A DNA stretch of 64,000 nt, taken from assembly GCA_036417435.1 (NCBI GenBank), contig CM070910.1:16185501-16249500 (forward strand), read 5' to 3'. Below are positions 46,940 to 59,504 of the stretch, in pieces. The number at the start of each line of letters is the position of its first letter. Position 1 is the first letter of the stretch. The notes under the pieces were generated by a model. The model saw nothing but the letters and a program-made list of their open reading frames with translations. It was not told the DNA's origin and did no database searches. This stretch comes from Inia geoffrensis. Lineage: Eukaryota > Chordata > Mammalia > Artiodactyla > Iniidae. The position numbers and the translations under genes were made by a program.

Positions 46940-47509
46940 TAGGGCAAGTCTCTTTTCTCATTTTTTCTTTTTTCTTCAGGACTGTCTTAGCTATCTCTGG
47001 TCCTTAATTGTTCTGGATAAATGTTAAGATCAGGTTGTCAAGTCCCACAAAAATCCTTACTGGAAATTTTATTAGAATTGCTTTGAATTTATAGATTACT
47101 TCATGGAGAATTGACATCTTTATAATACTGAATCTTTCCATTTAGGAACATGGCATACATCTAGATTTATTTAGGTTGTCTTTTATTTCCTTTAGTAATA
47201 ATTTGCAATTTTCTCTGCAAAGGTGTGGGTGCATATGTTATTGAAATTATTCCTGGACACCTTGTAGTCTTTATTATTATTATAAATGAATTCTTTTTTC
47301 TTTCCATTTTCCCATAGTCTCTTCTTGGTGTATTTATTTTTGTATGAATAAATCTTGAATTCCCCGAATACTTTGTTTGCATCTACTGAGATGATTCAAT
47401 TTTCCCCTTTAATCTGTTAATGTGCATTTCTTTGATAATTTATTGATGTTGAGCCGTCTTTGCATATGGGAAAAGCCCATTAATTTTCTCCATTAGTGCG
47501 GACCAGTAG

Positions 47510-48560
47510 AAGTTTCTGTGGCGATGGAAATGTTCTGCTCTAAGAGAGTAGTTACCACCCATGTGTGGCTATTGAGCATTTGAAATGTGGCTAGTGTGAC
47601 TGAGGAAGTGAACTTTAAATTTTACTTAATTTGCTTAATTTAATTATAAATTTAAATAGCCACACGTGGCTCACGGCTGCTGTCCTACACAAAGTCCAGC
47701 TGTGTGCCTGGTGCTGACCAACCTGTGATGCTGCTCGGGGTTTATTTCCTGTGTTCTATTCCCTCGAATGGGCTCTTCGGGGAATGCGATAAAGACTATT
47801 GCTTTTCCTGGGGAAATATAAAAAGGCAGCTGAACCCAAACCACGATGCAGTGAAAAGTCACATGGCAACCGGAGCAGCCACCACCGCAGGTTCCTCTGT
47901 TTCGTGTTCCTTCTCATAAGCAGGGGGATTGTGCCCCACCTCACTTTACCAGACAATGCAGACGTCCACACGTTGAGTGCAACTCCTTAACACCAACTCT
48001 TCTTGGGAAAATAATGTGTATGTGTATTCCACTGTTAAGGAGATGCATATTCATTAGAGAAGACACAGGAGATACAGAAAAATGACGAGGAAAAAGAAAT
48101 CAAATCAGCCACGTAACATTTTGGTGTATTTCCTTCTCATATGTTTTTAATATATAAGGTTTTGTCGCTGTTGTTTGTTTGCAGATGGACAGTTGAGATC
48201 ATTCTCCAGATATAATTTAAAATCCTGGTTTTTTCCTAGAATATTATAACATGAGCATTTCTTCCTCTTACTATAAGCTTTGTAAACATCATCTGTTAGA
48301 ACTACATATTTTTTGCTGTGGAGAGACTATAATTTACTTAATTTATTGCACATTATTTATTCCTCTCTTTTGCTATTATGAATATAAATACGTTTGGCAT
48401 AAAGCTCTTTCACCCTTCCAGAATTTACACCAAGTAGAATTACTAGGCACAAGCAAAGTAACACATAGTTTAAGGTCTCTGACACCTATTGCCCAACTGC
48501 TTTCCAAAAAGGTGTGCAGATCTACCCTGTCATCAGTAATGCAGGGGACCCTGCACTTCA
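47510..48560. other. Old DNA-transposon relic and old L1 relic
   Basis: 47510-47690 is an imperfect palindrome (tgtggctattgagcatttga with the inverse near its right end), like the relic at 10085-10300, of hAT/MER type. 47690-48000 is unassigned. 48000-48560 resembles an old antisense L1 end. Confidence 0.5.
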
Positions 48561-48639
48561 TTATCACCACCACCCCCCCTTCTCCGCTCTGCCTGACCGT
48601 GATGGGCAGGTGTACTGGTCAGACTGTCCTTTTCTCACT

Positions 48640-49080
48640 CGACAGTCCTTCTGTTGGCAATCTTACTCCAGGCTTGATTGTCACTGACAAGTAGCTGCCT
48701 TTCCAGCCTAGAACACACCTTGGGCTTCAACTGCCCCCTGACAGCTCTATTTGGATGACTCACTGGTGCCTGGGACTCAGCACACTCACATCTGATGTCA
48801 TGACTCTCGCCCCAAATCCCCTTTATCTGTGTTCCCTGCTCAGCCATCTGCTTTCCCTGCACACCCGCCTCTTTCCATGCTCTCCACTGTCTACCTGGCT
48901 GCCCCTGCCAGAAGCTGGGGGACATCCTTGACCAACTTCCTTCTCCACTTTATACTGTCAAATAGCCAGTCCATTCTGCTTCCTACCTGCCCCTTCCTCA
49001 TCTCCACTGTGATTGTTCCTGTGAATTCTCTCCTGGATTACTTGAATCATTCCCCCCTCCCCAACTTCCCTAATAAAGAA
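48640..49080 (+). repeat. L2 LINE relic
   Basis: L2-like 3' region with the tcctggattacttgaatca motif. Low conservation. Confidence 0.4.
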
Positions 49081-49105
49081 TTTTCAACATATAAAATGTT
49101 ATGTT

Positions 49106-49356
49106 GGGACTTCCCTGTGGCACAGTGGTTGAGAATCCGCCTGCCAATGCAGGGGACACGGGCTCAAGACCTGGTCCGGCAAGATCCCACATGCTGCGGA
49201 GCTACTGAGCCTGCAGTCCACAACTACTGAAGCATGGGCCTAGAGCCCATGCTCCGCAACAAGAGAAGCCCACGCTGGCTGCAACTAGAGAAAGCTGGCG
49301 TGCAGCAACGAAGACCCAACGCAGCCAAAAATAAATGAATATAAAAAAAAAAAAAA
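49106..49356 (+). mobile_element. CHR-type SINE, 8-bp target duplication
   Basis: Begins GGGACTTCCCTGTGGCACAG and ends in a long A tail. GTTATGTT at 49098-49105 and 49357-49364. Confidence 0.9.
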
Positions 49357-49384
49357 GTTATGTTATACAACTATGCAACCTACT

Positions 49385-50150
49385 ACTCAGACTTAATAAA
49401 TGCTAACATTAGCCATTAAACGCATCACATTTTTAAAAGAATGAGAATACGAGATATAGTTGAAACTCTCTTTATGACTCTAAATCCTGTCACCCGTCTT
49501 CTCTCCCCAGGGGTAACCAGTGTTCTACAGCTGGTGGCCTCCCTTCTATTTTTATACTTCCAACATACATATAAGTCTGCAAATACAGGGTATGATGCAT
49601 TTAAAGTGTTATATAAGTGATACCAAATGCCACATAATCCTTCTGCCTGCAACTCGGTTTTTTCACTTAACATTATATTTTGAGATGTAGCTCTGTTAGC
49701 ATGTGTGGCTCCAGTTCATTCTAATTGCTGTATAGATTCCACGGTATGAACTTACACATCTGTTCCCGTATTGGTGGACCTTAAGTTACCGTCCCCCGCC
49801 CTTTTTGCATTACAAACCATGTTTTAATAAATGTTCTTACACTCACCTTCTCTCACATGCAGATGGTGTCCACAGGGCACCTCCCTACAAGTAGAATTGC
49901 TGACAGAACACATCTGCAACCTCATTAGATTCTGCTAAATTGTCCTCTTGCAAGGTTTGAGGGCTTGTTTTCCCACATTCTCACCAAAAAGGTACTGACA
50001 GCTTTTCCGCTGCTGCTAACATGATGGGTGTGAATCACAGTTTACTGCGGTTTTGATTTGCACTTTCCTGTTTACAAGGGAGGCTTAGTGTCACCCCCGC
50101 CTTGTGCATTTCCTCGTCTGTGAGTCGCCTGCTCGTGACCTTTGCCCCCA
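49385..50150 (-). mobile_element. Old L1 fragment
   Basis: Antisense ORF2/3' UTR text (ggttttgatttgcactttcc). 50150-50480 after it is L2-like. Confidence 0.65.
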
Positions 50151-50769
50151 CAGTAGTCTCCTGCCCTCTCCAGTCTATTCTCTGCACTTGCTGCCAGAGC
50201 AAGCGTCTAGAAAAGGCAGCCCTGACCAGGCATCCACTCTGTTTAACAGCCCCCTGCTTCTCAAAGCCGAAGGCTCATTAGGTGGCCTCAGACCTGCACC
50301 ACCCACTGCGGCCTCCGTTCCGGCCACGCCCCTTCATCTCTCTGGACACCAGCTGCCTGGACTTTTCTTCGTCCCTCAGATGTGCCAGGCTCTTTCCTGC
50401 CTCAGGGCATCTGAGGCACAGTTTTCTCCACTCATGGCCGACCTCCTCTCCCAACTCTTGAAACTCTCCAAGCCCAGAAGAGTGTAGGGCTTCAGGGTCC
50501 CTTCAGGGAAGCCCCGTGAGCCTGGTCAACGTGCTCCCAGCAGCCTCTTGGCTCCCGGGACCCCAGTGGTCTCATTGTCGTGAAGACAAGATGCTGGATG
50601 CACAGGTGCTAAATCTTTCCACTCTCCCTTCCCTCATTCAACTCCTGCCACGTCTGCCCCATCTCCTCAAGCCCCTGTTGGATAAAAACAGGTAAGACTT
50701 GGGAGGATAAGATACAGTTTCTATATATATCAAGGCTGCAAGCTGTCATGAGATTTAAAAATGCATATA

Positions 50770-50907
50770 GGGAATTCCCTGGCGGTCCAGTGATTAGGAT
50801 TATGCACTTTTCACTGCCGAGGGCCTGGGTTTGATCCCTGGTTGGGGAACTAAGATCCCACAAGCCATGAGGCGCAGCCAAAAACAAAAAAAAGAAAAGA
50901 AAAAGAA
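50770..50907 (+). mobile_element. CHR-type SINE, short
   Basis: GGGAATTCCCTGGCGGTCCAG head, B box GGGTTTGATCCC, A-rich tail. AAAATGCATA flanks both ends (about 50757 and 50907). Confidence 0.9.
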
Positions 50908-51119
50908 AAATGCATACAATGACGAACGCTTGCACCAGAGCTGTCTGAGGCCCCCACTACTGTGTGTGGTTAAACATCTCCGGACTCCCTTCCTTCCGCC
51001 TAACGAAGGCCTTTCTCAGAGTGTAATTAAATCTCATGTGCGCTTGAGCCTTCATAAGAGATAAAACCCAAAGCGTGGTACTGCATTATTAATACTGGAC
51101 CAAGAGAGCCTGAAAAAGT

Positions 51120-51585
51120 GTGGCTGTGCTGACCTGCTCAGGTTCCCCCCGCACCAGGTTTACTGAGACGCTATAACATTGTGTAAGTTTAAGGTGCACG
51201 AGGTGATGATTCGATCCGTGAGTGTATTGCAAAGTGAGTACCACAATAGGGTTAATTAACACCCCCATCATCTCACCTGTTTACTGTGTGTGTGTATGTG
51301 TGTGTGTGTGTGTGTGTGTGGTGAGAACATTGAAGGTCTTCTCTTTTGGCACCTTTCAGGTATATAATACAGTATTGTAAGCTTCAGTCACCATGCTGTG
51401 CATAGAGCCCCAGAATGTATCCGTCTTATTAGCTGGAAGTTTGTGCCCTTAGACCGACATCTCCCCATTTCCCACCTGTGCGTCTGGGCAACCACATTCT
51501 ACCCTGTTTCTGAGCTCGGCTTTTTCAGATTCCACCCGTTAAGTGGGATTGTCTGGCACTTGTCTTTCTCTGACTTACCGCAGTC
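51120..51585 (-). mobile_element. Old L1 3' fragment with (TG)n
   Basis: Antisense L1 end (acccccatcatctcacctg, then tcagtcaccatgctgtgcat). A (TG)n tract of about 35 bp at 51285-51320 lies inside. The fragment breaks off abruptly near 51585. Confidence 0.65.
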
Positions 51586-52007
51586 GGCCGGCTCCTTTGG
51601 GAATGGCCTTGCTCCCCGCTGGCCGGGAGGAGGTCCCGTCAGGGAGCCGTGGGAACTTCCCAGGGAGTTGTCATCCTGGGCGCTCACGGTGGGGGGAGGG
51701 GCTTTTGCTGTGACAGCCGCGGGGACGCAGCCCTCGGAGCTCTCTCTGCGGGCTGACGGCTGGGCTGACGGACAGACCCAGCTTTTCTCTCTGGATGTCC
51801 CGCTGCGTCTGTGCTGAGGCCACTTTTCCCACGAGCTGCCCCAGCCAATGACACAGGGCGGGGCACAGGGCAGGAGGGCTCGCACAGACCCCTTCCTGAG
51901 GGATCTGAGCTCCTTGGTGGACAAATTCCTTCAAGCACTCCCTTGGCCTGGTGCAGCTGTCATAGTCACCTGCAGCCTGAGCTCTCCACCTTCCAACCTC
52001 CTTCCTA

Positions 52008-52031
52008 CTCTCTCTCTCTCTCTCTCTCACT

Positions 52032-52073
<42 letters not shown>
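52008..52073. repeat. (TC)n(AC)n compound microsatellite
   Basis: About 21 bp of TC followed by about 41 bp of AC. Confidence 0.95.
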
Positions 52074-52075
<2 letters not shown>

Positions 52076-53240
52076 GTGAGGTCTGCATCGCTCCTTTCTC
52101 CTTTACCCTGGTGTTTCCCCCAGCACAGCTCACACATCTAACCCATCTTGGTATCCACTTCAGTGGGAAGATGAAGCAACACAAGCGGTGCCAGGAGGGT
52201 CCCAGGAAACGAGATGGGGCTGAGGACTGGCTGGCTCACTGCCCAGGGCGAGGAGGGCACTGTGCTGAGTGGTATGTGGGCCCCTGACACTCCGTGGCAG
52301 CCCCGTCACTAAAGATTTCATCAGTGGTGGTCCAAGAAAAAGGTCCCGGTGGTGGAAATTATCCTTCCAACGTGAAGATGGGAAAACAATGTCTACAGGA
52401 GTGGAGCTTTTGGTAACTGCTAAGCTGCCGTAAGACCCCGCAGAGGGATAATAAATACGTATTACTATTATGATGCCCTTAATGAACAGTTAAAGGCTGG
52501 GTGTGAGGCCTCTTGGTAAAGAGGCTTTTATCTCCTGCAGTAGGAGAACTGACACAGCTGAAGAGTGGATTGAGGACCTGATAGACTCAGGGCTTCAGAG
52601 GTGTTTAAATACTCCATCAGCGCAGGTCTGTCTGGCTGCTAGGGTCTTTGCCTTGGCTGGGAAAACATGATCCATAAGCATGTGATGGGGGCATCTGGAT
52701 GGATGCCTCTGAGGATGTTGGCTCCACAGACCACCCTGCTCCCCCCTCTCCCAAGGCCTCAGAGTTTGTGGAAGTGGCCCCTCCCCAGTAAGATGGCCCT
52801 TCCCTGTGCCGGAAAGACATTGCAGAGGCCACGGTCCTGCAGGGCGGCAGGAGTCCCCTCAGGAGCTGCCCTCATCTCCTCTCCTGGCCGCCAGGCTGAC
52901 AACTAGGGTTCAATTCCAGCATAATTTGGCTGGACATAGACTGTTCCCGATCAGGGAGGAAAATGATTATGTTCCAAAAGTGTTGGGAGAATCAGCAAGC
53001 ATGTGTGGGCAGGAGCCAGGGGAGTCTGTCTGGGATTGGATTTTGAGGGCCCTCCTCAAAGAGGCTAGAATATAAGATTGGATAAGCAAGAGTGCATCGA
53101 TTTGGGGCACTTTAACAGACATGGGGTTTAACACCCTGGCAAGGCCTCCAGAGGAGGGGCAGACTCCTGCTGAGGTGGCCGTTAGAAGCCTGAAGTGTGG
53201 CAGCCAACACTGAGTGAGGTGAAAAGGCCTGAGTTGCCCT
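52074..53240. other. Spacer before retroviral pol remnant
   Basis: No feature recognised with confidence. If the LTR-like stretch at 51690-51860 is a 5' LTR, this would be degenerate leader and gag. Confidence 0.3.
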
Positions 53241-56200
53241 AACAGACGGTGAAGGAAGGAACAGAGACTGAGGGGAACGGCCACACTGGAAAGCTTATCC
53301 TGTGTGAGGCCAAAGACCCACAGAGAGGCTCCAGATGGGGCCTTCAGGAGCACATGGGGGAGAGGGACCCAGCAGCACCAGGAAGTTTGGCGGTGGCTTT
53401 CTGCTGCAGCGCAGGGTTGATGGTAAAGGGGATGGCACAGAGCAGGACTCGTTAGTATCCATTTCCCACCCCCATGAAGTAGTAAAGGCTGGGCGGCAAT
53501 GCTTAGCTACCAGGAACTGGAGGCTACAACGATTTTACAGCAAGATGAGCGGGGGCTTGACCAGCAAGAATCATGGGGATGGTCACGAGAGCATGGTGAC
53601 CCCTGAGGTCAAGTAGATGGAGAGCCAGCAGGGGCACTGCTTAACACCTACAGCCAGAGAAAGGCAAGACTGGAAGAGCAGAAAGCCAAGGGAACTCACC
53701 CAAATAAAGTCATGATCCTTTCCTCAGTTTCTGGACCAGAGTCTATGTTCAGGACTGGAACCCATTAACTGATGAGTGGCCACGTCCTTAGGAGGAAGGA
53801 CCCCGTGACACCGTGGCAAGTGCGTACTGTGATGATCCCCCAGCCTCTCCCTGGAGGGACCTGTGGCCAGTTACTCAGGTGACTGTATACAGGGAGGACA
53901 ATACCCAGGCATTTGGAGGCTACGGCAAATGCATTCTTTTCTACTCCGATCAGAAAAGAAGACAAGAAACAGTGCATTCACGTTGGATGGACAACAAATT
54001 CATTTGCAGTTTTGCCTCGGGGCTATGTTAACTCTCCTGTCTTCTGTCATGATCTAGTCCAAAGAGAGCTGGATTGCCTGAACTGCCCATGGAACATCAC
54101 ACTGACCCATTAGTCACACTGATGATATGCTGATCAGACAGGAGAGCAAGTGGTGACTAGGAAGCAGAGACCTTGGTAAGACATACGCTCGCTAGAGGCG
54201 GGAGATAAACCCTATGAAGATTTAGGGACCAACCACTTCAGTGACGTTTTCAGAGGTCCGGTGGTCAGGGGCATGCCCAGATGTCGCCTTCAAAATAAAA
54301 GACAAATGCATTGTCCATCACAGAGAAGAAAACTCAGTACCTGATGGGCCTCTTTGGCTTCTAGTAGCAACACATTCCACACCTCCAGCCCATATACCCT
54401 GTGACATGAAAGTTTGTCAGCTTTGCGTGGGGTTGGGAGCAGGAAGCAGTTTTGTAGCCGGCTCAGGCTGCTTGGCCCATAATACCCATCAGACCCTCTG
54501 GTGTTGAAGGTGTCAGTGGTGAAAGAAGATGCAGGGTAGAGCTTATGGAGACCCCTCGAGTGGGAGAATCACAACGCAGACCCTCGAAATTTGGAGCAAG
54601 GCCATGCTATCCAGTTCTTTGGGGAAAGAGTTCCTGGTATGTTACTGGGCCTCGATCATGGGGTGCCAAGTGACCATGCAGGACTGTCCATTATGGGTCC
54701 CATCATATGACTCATAAAGTCATAACGTTGAATGGACCCATCATCAGCCCATTGTAAGGTGGAAATGGTCCATCCAGAGTCAAGACTAAGCAGGCCAGAT
54801 GGCACAGGTGGGCTGCATGAGCAGGTAGTCGGAACCCACACCATCACCAGTGTCATTTCCCCAGCTCACACTTCTGGCCTTAAGGGGGGTCCTATATGAC
54901 CAGGAGGAAAAATCCCAACCTTGGTTAATGGATGGGTTCATCACAAGCTGCAAATGTATGGTGGCTGCATTACAGCTACACTCTACACTCAGGGGTGCCT
55001 TGAAAGACAGTGGAGAGGGAAATCTTCCCAAGGCGTGGAAACACGAGCTGTGGCCTCTCCCACTTCAAGTGGAAGGAGAAACGGCCTAAGGTGAGACTAT
55101 ACATCACCCTGGGCAGTGGCCAATGCCTGGATGTCTGATCAGGGGCTTGAAATAAAAAGGATTGGAAGATGGGAGACGAGAGGTCGGGGTTAGACCATGT
55201 GATGGACATACGGGGCGGGGCATGAAATGAGAAGTCATCATACATTATGTCCATCAGAAAGCATCACTGTGGAAAAGGCAATGAACAACCAAGTAGACAA
55301 AATGACTTAGCCAGTTGACATCGGTCAAACTTTGTTATTGACCCCCTGGAACTGGCATGATGGGTGCACGGATGGAGCAGCCATGGTGACAATGAAGGAG
55401 GCTACGTATTAATACATACCTAACGTGGGCTGTAAGTCCACTCTCTCTACTTCAGGCCCCTGAAGGCCCATGCTGAGCCCCTGATATGTAGTCTTCCTCA
55501 GAGGACAACCACCAACCTCTTGGGAGCACGTCAGCTACACTTGGCCCCCCCTGTTCTGTTCAGTTCTTCCTCATCAGAGTAGATACCTATTCTTGGTGTG
55601 GGTTTGCCTTTCCTGCCCACAGAGCTTCAGCCAGCACCACTATCTGGGGGCCTCCTGAACGCCTTATCCATGGGCACAGAATCCCACACAGCACACTGTA
55701 AGGCCAGGGGATGCTCTTCAGAGTGAACGAGGTGCAGGAGCGTGTCCTCGATCATGAGATCTGTCGGTCATATCGCACACTGCAGCGGCCGGGAACGCTG
55801 GCCTCATGGAGCACTGAAGTGGCTAACAGCCCGGCTGCAGCCCCAGCTTAGCAGTAACAATTGGAAAAGGAGAGGTGCCACCCTTTGGAGAGCAGTTCGG
55901 GCATGGAGTCAGAAATCTCTACTGTGGGACTGTGTCCCCAGTAAGAGTCCATGGGGCTAGGAAACAAGTGGTGGAACACAAGTGGTTCCACTTACCATGA
56001 CCACCGATGACCCACTGGGGGACTGTGTGCATCTCCTTCCCCAACTTTGGGCCCTGCAGGGTTGCAGGTCCCAGGCCAGGAAGGGGGTGCATTCTTGCTA
56101 GAGAGCACAGCAAGTCCCACTGAACTACAAGTACTGCTGTGGCACCTCCGCCCTTGTGTCCAGTGCCCAGCACGTGAGGGGTCACGATCACGATCCTGGA

Positions 56201-56250
56201 GGCCGGGAGGTGTGTGGGGGGGGACTGGGTGACCGCTGTGGTCACCTCCT
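53240..56250 (+). mobile_element. Endogenous retrovirus pol remnant, inactivated
   Basis: Plus-strand fragments in several frames resemble retroviral pol: reverse transcriptase at about 53760-54180 (fragment LPRGYVNSPVFCH), connection/RNase H-like pieces at 54240-55100 and integrase-like pieces at 55250-55960. There are stops throughout; a stop at 54111 precedes the metal-binding Asp-Asp codons (54121-54126), which are out of frame with the preceding segment. A dUTPase-like piece at about 56080-56160 is possible but weak. No functional product is expected. A class I-like affiliation is tentative. Confidence 0.65.
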
Positions 56251-56957
56251 GCTTCCTGCCTCAGCGTGGCTCTTCGTAGACCCTGACGGCCCCTGGGCTG
56301 TGCAGCCTGTGGTTGCTGGGCCTCCGGGCCCTCAGGCCAGGAGGCTTGGGTTACACCAGGGACACCCCAAAGACCTGCTGAGGGGAAGGCTGAGGGTGAG
56401 GGGAACTGGGAACTGGTAGTGGAAGAGGGAGGGGGTGAGTCTCCGTTGTGGCCCAAGATCAACTGCAGAGACAGGAGCGGGATTGTGCCCACCAGCCTCC
56501 CTCCTTAGCAAGAGGCCCACGGAAACTGTGGGGGCGCTGCTCCCCAGACCCACGTGAAGAGGTAAAGTAGGTCCGTGAGGCGCGTGGCTGAACTGCGACA
56601 GCCGTGAACGTGAGCTGCCCAGACGTCCCGCTGCGACCGAGGCCCCAGCTGCTGTCCGGGCGGATCCGTCGCCGCATCTGCGCTGAGGCAGTTTCCAGCC
56701 ACTGACGGAGCCCAGCGGGTACCAGGACCTGAAGGCATGGGCGCTTCTGACAGGCCGCCACTGCTCGGGGCTCCCCACCGCCCCGGCTGGAACTTCCTTA
56801 GATCTGTGCTGCGGCCCGAGTCTGTGTGCGCAGTCCTTCCTCCCCTCTTCCCAGGGCTCAGGCCACGCCGTGCTCTGCCGTCCTCCCCGCCCCCATGTCT
56901 TGCATCTCTAATCTCGCCTCGCCTGGGGTCGGCTTCTTGGAGGGTGTGAACTCACAG
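56251..56957. other. GC-rich spacer, possibly LTR-derived
   Basis: 56590-56700 shares short blocks with 51695-51860. No gene recognised. Confidence 0.3.
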
Positions 56958-56969
56958 AGAGGCTCTTTA

Positions 56970-57449
56970 AAAAAACTTTTTTTTTTTTTTTTCCGGTATC
57001 TGCACCTCTCACTGTTGTGGCCTCTCCCGTTGCGGAGCACAGGCTCTGGACGCGCAGGCCCAGCGGCCATGGCTCACGGGCCCGGCCGCTCCGCGGCATG
57101 TGGGGTCTTCCCGGACCGGGGTACGAACCCGTGTCCGCTGCATCGGCAGGCGGACTCTCAACCACTGCGCCACCAGGGAAGCCCTAAAAAAACTTTTAAA
57201 AAAATTTAATTTATTTACGTTTGGCTGCGTGCGTTGGGTCTTCGTTGCTGCACGCGGGCTTTCTCTAGTTGCAGCGAGCTGGGGCTTCTCTTGTTGCAGA
57301 GCACGGGCTCTAGAGCGCAGGCTCAGTAGTTGTGGTTCACGGGCTCAGCTGCTCTGCGGCATGTGGGATCTTCCTGGACCAGGGCCCGAACCCGTATCTC
57401 CTGCACTGGCAGGCGGATTCGTAACCACTGCGCTGCCAGGGAAGTCCCA
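56970..57449 (-). mobile_element. CHR-type SINE interrupted in its tail by a second SINE
   Basis: Outer copy body at 57198-57449 with target duplication AGAGAGGCT[C/T]TTT at about 56958 and 57450. The inner SINE sits in its A/T tail. Confidence 0.85.
56978..57185 (-). mobile_element. Young CHR-type SINE nested in another SINE
   Basis: Ends at GCCACCAGGGAAGCCC. AAAAAAACTTTT is found on both sides. Confidence 0.9.
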
Positions 57450-57462
57450 TAGAGAGGCTTTT

Positions 57463-58906
57463 TGGATTTAAAAGCTCTACTGCTGGGACATTTCTCAAGG
57501 GGTTAAGGGTCTACAAAGAAGTTTAAAAATGTTTAGAACAAAAGGCAGCCTTTAAAACAAAATCAGCTATGAAAATGCAGCATATTCTTCTCATTTTTTT
57601 TTATTTGCTCCAGATCGCCGAAGGAATCAGTGTGGATGGGGGATAGCGTGAAGCCTGGCATCGAGGGGCCGCTGGAGTAGAAGTCCCTCTTGGGGGCTCT
57701 CCTGTCTCCCCTGGCTCTGTTGCTGTTTCTCTTGATGAGCCGTGAACTAAACTTGTGCTCACGTTGTGGCAGCTGCTGTGTTTTTCCCGTGAATGATTTG
57801 TGAAGAGGGGTAGGGATGGGACTTACTCAAGGATAAATGCCCTAACCCGGCCAACACAGGTGGTGGGTGAAGGCCCACTGTGGGAAGGACTTTGTTCTCA
57901 GGCGGTAGAGGTGACGGCTTCATGTGGATTTTCAAACAGCCTCTTCTGAGATGGAGTTGGGAGCGACAGCATCGAGGTCCTGGCTGCTGGCTGCCCTGCT
58001 CGCGTCCAGACCCCTCCGTGGGGTCTTTGCTTCCTCTGCGTTGATATCCGTTTCCTATGAACAGCATCATAGGTGCTCTTGAAGGCTGCTACCACGTTTG
58101 TGCTGTCTTTTGGAATTAAAAAACTTTAATCCTCTGCTCAAAAAGTTTCTTTTGAACTGTGGAAATATCAGCCCTGTCAGAAAATATTTCTGAAGGGAAA
58201 ACTGAAAACAGCTTAAACTCCTTCCTCTCTCTAAAGTTTTTTCCGAGTGAGCAATGTTTTAAACTTAAAAACGTTCCCGTGTAATTATGCCTCTGTGCGT
58301 ATTCGTGCTTTTCTTCTGCTTGACTTCCATTCTGTTTATTCAGCAGTTAGGAGCCGTGCCACACAGGGCTCAGCTGATGGAAGACGTCCTCACGATGTGC
58401 TTAGAAAGCAAGAAAGGGGAGCCCAAGGGGAGAAGCCACACGTGTGCTGTGTCCTCCCCAGCACGGCGGTTAAGGGGGAAGGGCATCATCTTTCTGAGAT
58501 ACCCTCTACTCTCCCTTCCTTATTAAAGAAAACATTTAAAGACGTGAGAAACGAACGAAAGACGATGTGAGATTTAGGAATCCATCCAACTTCAAATCAG
58601 CTGCTGCTGAGCAGACCGCACATGAAGAGACAAACGAGTGTAGGGTCAGAGCGACATTTTCCAGCCTTTCGGGAGCAGTGACCCCAGAGCTGTTCACTTG
58701 CCCATTTTCCTCTCCCCCCGCCTCAACAATATGACAACCAAGACCCGCTCTGAAGAGACTAACAGCTAATGTTTGGAGCATTTTGCAACACGTCTTGACA
58801 AGTGAGCTTCTCCATTATATCACAGAAGCAGAAGCCAGGAAAGTATCACAGTTTAATTGTTCTTCAGTAAAAGAAATGGTTGCTCTCATTTAGAAATGTA
58901 TTCTCG
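57463..58906. other. Intergenic, no feature recognised
   Basis: Unique-looking sequence. Short open frames only, without known motifs. Confidence 0.4.
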
Positions 58907-59059
58907 GGACTTCCCTGGTGTCCAGTGGTTAAGGCTCCTTGCTTCCACTGCAGGGGGGCGTGGGTTCGATCCCTCCTTGGGGAACTAAGATCCCGCATGC
59001 CCTAAGGCTCAGCCAGAACAAAACAAAACAGAAAAAAAACCCCAAACCCCCCAAACTAC
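58907..59059 (+). mobile_element. CHR-type SINE, perfect 15-bp target duplication
   Basis: TAGAAATGTATTCTC at 58892-58906 and 59060-59074, with A-rich tail. Confidence 0.95.
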
Positions 59060-59289
59060 TAGAAATGTATTCTCTTGAATTTGAGCACATGCTATTCACG
59101 GGAGAACCTGAAACCAAAATACGACAAGACCAGTCTCAAAGCAACTGGGCAACATACAGAGAAGGCACGTGAGAGGCAGTCCAGGGCTGTGAGAGATCCC
59201 GGGGGACAGGCGGGCACAGTGGTAACTGTAATGCCGAGTCTGTGTCCCCAGAACCAGAGGAGTGCTTGGCACATAGGACTGCATTTTTT

Positions 59290-59489
59290 TTTTTTTTGCA
59301 GTACGCGGGCCTCTCACTGTTGCGGCCTCTCCCGTTGCGGAGCACAGGCTCCGGATGCGCAGGCTCAGCGGCCATGGCTCACGAGCCCAGCCGCTCCGCG
59401 GCATGTGGGATCTTCCCGGACCAGGGCACGAACCCGCGTCCCCTGCGTCGGCAGGCGGACTCCCAACCGCTGCGCCACCAGGGAAGCCC
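59290..59489 (-). mobile_element. Young CHR-type SINE, perfect 15-bp target duplication
   Basis: AGGACTGCATTTTTT at 59275-59289 and 59490-59504. Confidence 0.95.
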
Positions 59490-59504
59490 AGGACTGCATT
59501 TTTT

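Larger units (their letters stand above)
44880..47500 (-). mobile_element. Block of old L1 fragments, antisense
   Basis: Antisense L1 3' parts at 44880-45390 and 45395-45790 and antisense ORF2 at 46170-47500, with a SINE (45797-46163) and an L2-like tail (46813-46939) inserted. Confidence 0.75.

Noticed and set aside
28962..52073. CRISPR-like or other direct-repeat arrays
   Set aside because: The repeats are dinucleotide or tetranucleotide microsatellites; this is vertebrate DNA.
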